Below are positions 63,023 to 64,000 of a DNA stretch of 64,000 nt, in pieces. The position numbers and the translations under genes are program-made. Below the pieces are notes generated by a model that was not told the DNA's origin, ran no database searches, and saw only the letters and a program-made list of their open reading frames with translations. Position 1 is the stretch's first letter. Every line of letters starts with the position of its first letter. The DNA is from Acidovorax sp. NB1 (lineage in GTDB: Bacteria > Pseudomonadota > Gammaproteobacteria > Burkholderiales > Burkholderiaceae_C): contig NZ_BJHU01000048.1 in assembly GCF_005405905.1 (NCBI RefSeq), positions 1 to 64,000 on the forward strand. Reading direction: 5' to 3'.

Positions 63023-64000
63023 TCATGGGTCATTATGAAAGCACGGGACGTTGGGAATCATAAAAAATTTCAGCGCCCGAAGCTGAGGCCAAGATTGAGC
63101 ACGCTGTATAACGTATGTATAGAATTTATATGGACACTCGTACCTCACCTCTACTCCATCGAGCAGCACTACAGGGCTTTCGCTCCGGGCGCCATCCAGA
63201 AGCACCACTTCGCAATGTAGTTCCAATAGCTTACAAGCGAATTTGAATCGCTCCATCACACGGCAGTTCTCAGCGCTCCTCACCAAAACTTTCGGCGGCC
63301 TCGCTATTTTCCCATCGTTGAAATTGAGCCTGCGCAGCCTTTCCCGCAGAAATATCGCCCTGCGCGCGTGAATAACCAATTGCTCCCAGCTTTCAAGCGT
63401 AGCAACAAACCGACGGAGCTCCTTATTGGAATAGCCAAACCTGCGAATGGCTGACCAGTCCCCAAGAAAAACCCAATACATAACCCGCATAGGTATCCCG
63501 AATTCTCGAGCCCGACATTTGATGCGAGAATGCACCAGAAAGTTAGTTTTGAACTTCCAACTGGGCGTACGAACTGCTGGGCCGATCGGCAAGCCGTCTT
63601 CTTTGACGATCACTGCATGAAAGAAGCTGGCCAATACGTATGCGGAAATAACGCTATTTGGAGGAGTACCAAACAACAATGCAGCACGAATCTCCTGCGG
63701 ATTGGCACTACTCACCTCGCAGGCGCCTTGCAAATCATTTTTAGCCCAAAACCTAGAGAACATTGGAAATAAGTCAACACCATGCTCCAAAGTAAGCTCG
63801 GCAAAACGATCCAACGCAACTTTCAACATCCGCGGCCCGACTTCAGGTGCACGCCCTTCCATTCCACAACCAAGCAGCTCAACCAACGCCCTATAGCCGT
63901 CTGAAGGTGTATGAGGAACCGGTCGTCCTTTTGTCGATCCACATTGGCGGCATAGCTGAAGTTCGCCTCTATATGGTGCACAACGGATCGGCGACTCAAA
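63023..64000 (-). CDS. Partial ORF, possible TniQ/TnsD-like protein
   Basis: Open in frame to the window edge, so the true start lies outside; at least 325 residues are visible. The first visible segment, IRCAPYRGELQLCRQCGS, has the His/Arg-Gly..Leu..C-x2-CG pattern seen after the zinc motifs of TniQ/TnsD transposon-targeting proteins (here Arg replaces His). The rest (FPMFSRFWAKNDLQGACEVS, FKTNFLVHSRIKCRAREFGI, then FGYSNKELRRFVATLESWEQ) is not one I recognise. Lower GC and mixed codons match the island. TniQ is a suggestion, not a firm call. Confidence 0.5.
   Translation of the reverse strand, partial: FESPIRCAPYRGELQLCRQCGSTKGRPVPHTPSDGYRALVELLGCGMEGRAPEVGPRMLKVALDRFAELTLEHGVDLFPMFSRFWAKNDLQGACEVSSANPQEIRAALLFGTPPNSVISAYVLASFFHAVIVKEDGLPIGPAVRTPSWKFKTNFLVHSRIKCRAREFGIPMRVMYWVFLGDWSAIRRFGYSNKELRRFVATLESWEQLVIHARRAIFLRERLRRLNFNDGKIARPPKVLVRSAENCRVMERFKFACKLLELHCEVVLLDGARSESPVVLLDGVEVRYECPYKFYTYVIQRAQSWPQLRALKFFMIPNVPCFHNDP

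Noticed and set aside
62984..63220. 78-residue plus-strand ORF
   Set aside because: It overlaps the better supported minus-strand edge ORF and has no family features.

Overview
The window looks like chromosomal DNA of a high-GC betaproteobacterium of the family Comamonadaceae, most likely Acidovorax or a close relative. The evidence is the ribosomal/elongation-factor (str) cluster, the mre/mrd and gatCAB neighbourhoods, a Mg-type HemB next to HemJ, and two dispersed intergenic repeat families. Genus is an inference; only family-level similarity of proteins and layout was used. No rRNA, tRNA or CRISPR array was recognised.

Layout. 1-3.9 kb: str operon on the minus strand (rpsL-rpsG-fusA-tuf, tuf cut by the window edge). 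4.1-8.1 kb: a minus-strand run of dacC, an alpha/beta hydrolase, a thioredoxin-like 2Fe-2S ferredoxin, a VanZ-family protein and hemJ; hemB diverges at 8.4 kb, and a candidate small RNA lies between hemJ and hemB. 9.5-16 kb: CorA-type transporter, chemoreceptor, amidohydrolase, dienelactone hydrolase, SDR, MarC. 16-20.7 kb: a creB-creC-creD locus interrupted by a convergent membrane-protein gene, with two CreB-tag-like direct repeats before creD. 20.9-23.7 kb: GAF-GGDEF cyclase, hemerythrin, a three-repeat Cys-pair secreted protein and CsbD. 24-29.1 kb: DUF1800/DUF1501 pair and an NDH-2-like dehydrogenase. 29.2-33.9 kb: a zinc-ribbon membrane protein and a four-gene Mla/MCE lipid-transport operon whose permease carries an N-terminal STAS domain. 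34.2-44.9 kb: GMC oxidoreductase, AmtB with a sigma54-type promoter, TauE/SafE permease, a polar amino-acid-type ABC importer followed by a DcaP-like porin, a DMT exporter and a lipoprotein. 45.1-49.9 kb: the cell-shape operon mreB-mreC-mreD-mrdA. 50-53.3 kb: gatCAB. 53.4-57.5 kb: a DUF4124 protein, pyrE and xth with overlapping divergent starts, and an orphan GspE/PilB ATPase. 57.9-61.0 kb: a signalling cluster of a periplasmic molybdopterin-domain-like protein, membrane GGDEF cyclase, CheY-like receiver and CheC-like phosphatase.

From about 61.15 kb to the right edge the character changes: GC falls, codon use becomes mixed, the host repeat families vanish, and three copies of a roughly 16-bp direct repeat mark the border. 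This stretch holds a MerR-HTH protein fused to a P-loop ATPase and a partial ORF with a TniQ-like Cys pattern running off the edge. I read it as one end of a mobile element or island.

The less ordinary signals are: a candidate sRNA with an anti-Shine-Dalgarno loop (8110-8209); CreB-tag repeats at creD; a short dispersed repeat that has become coding sequence in three proteins, twice as a signal-peptide core; a four-gene c-di-GMP/CheC cluster; an AT-rich patch inside gatB; and the MerR-ATPase with an SD-sequestering hairpin at the island edge.
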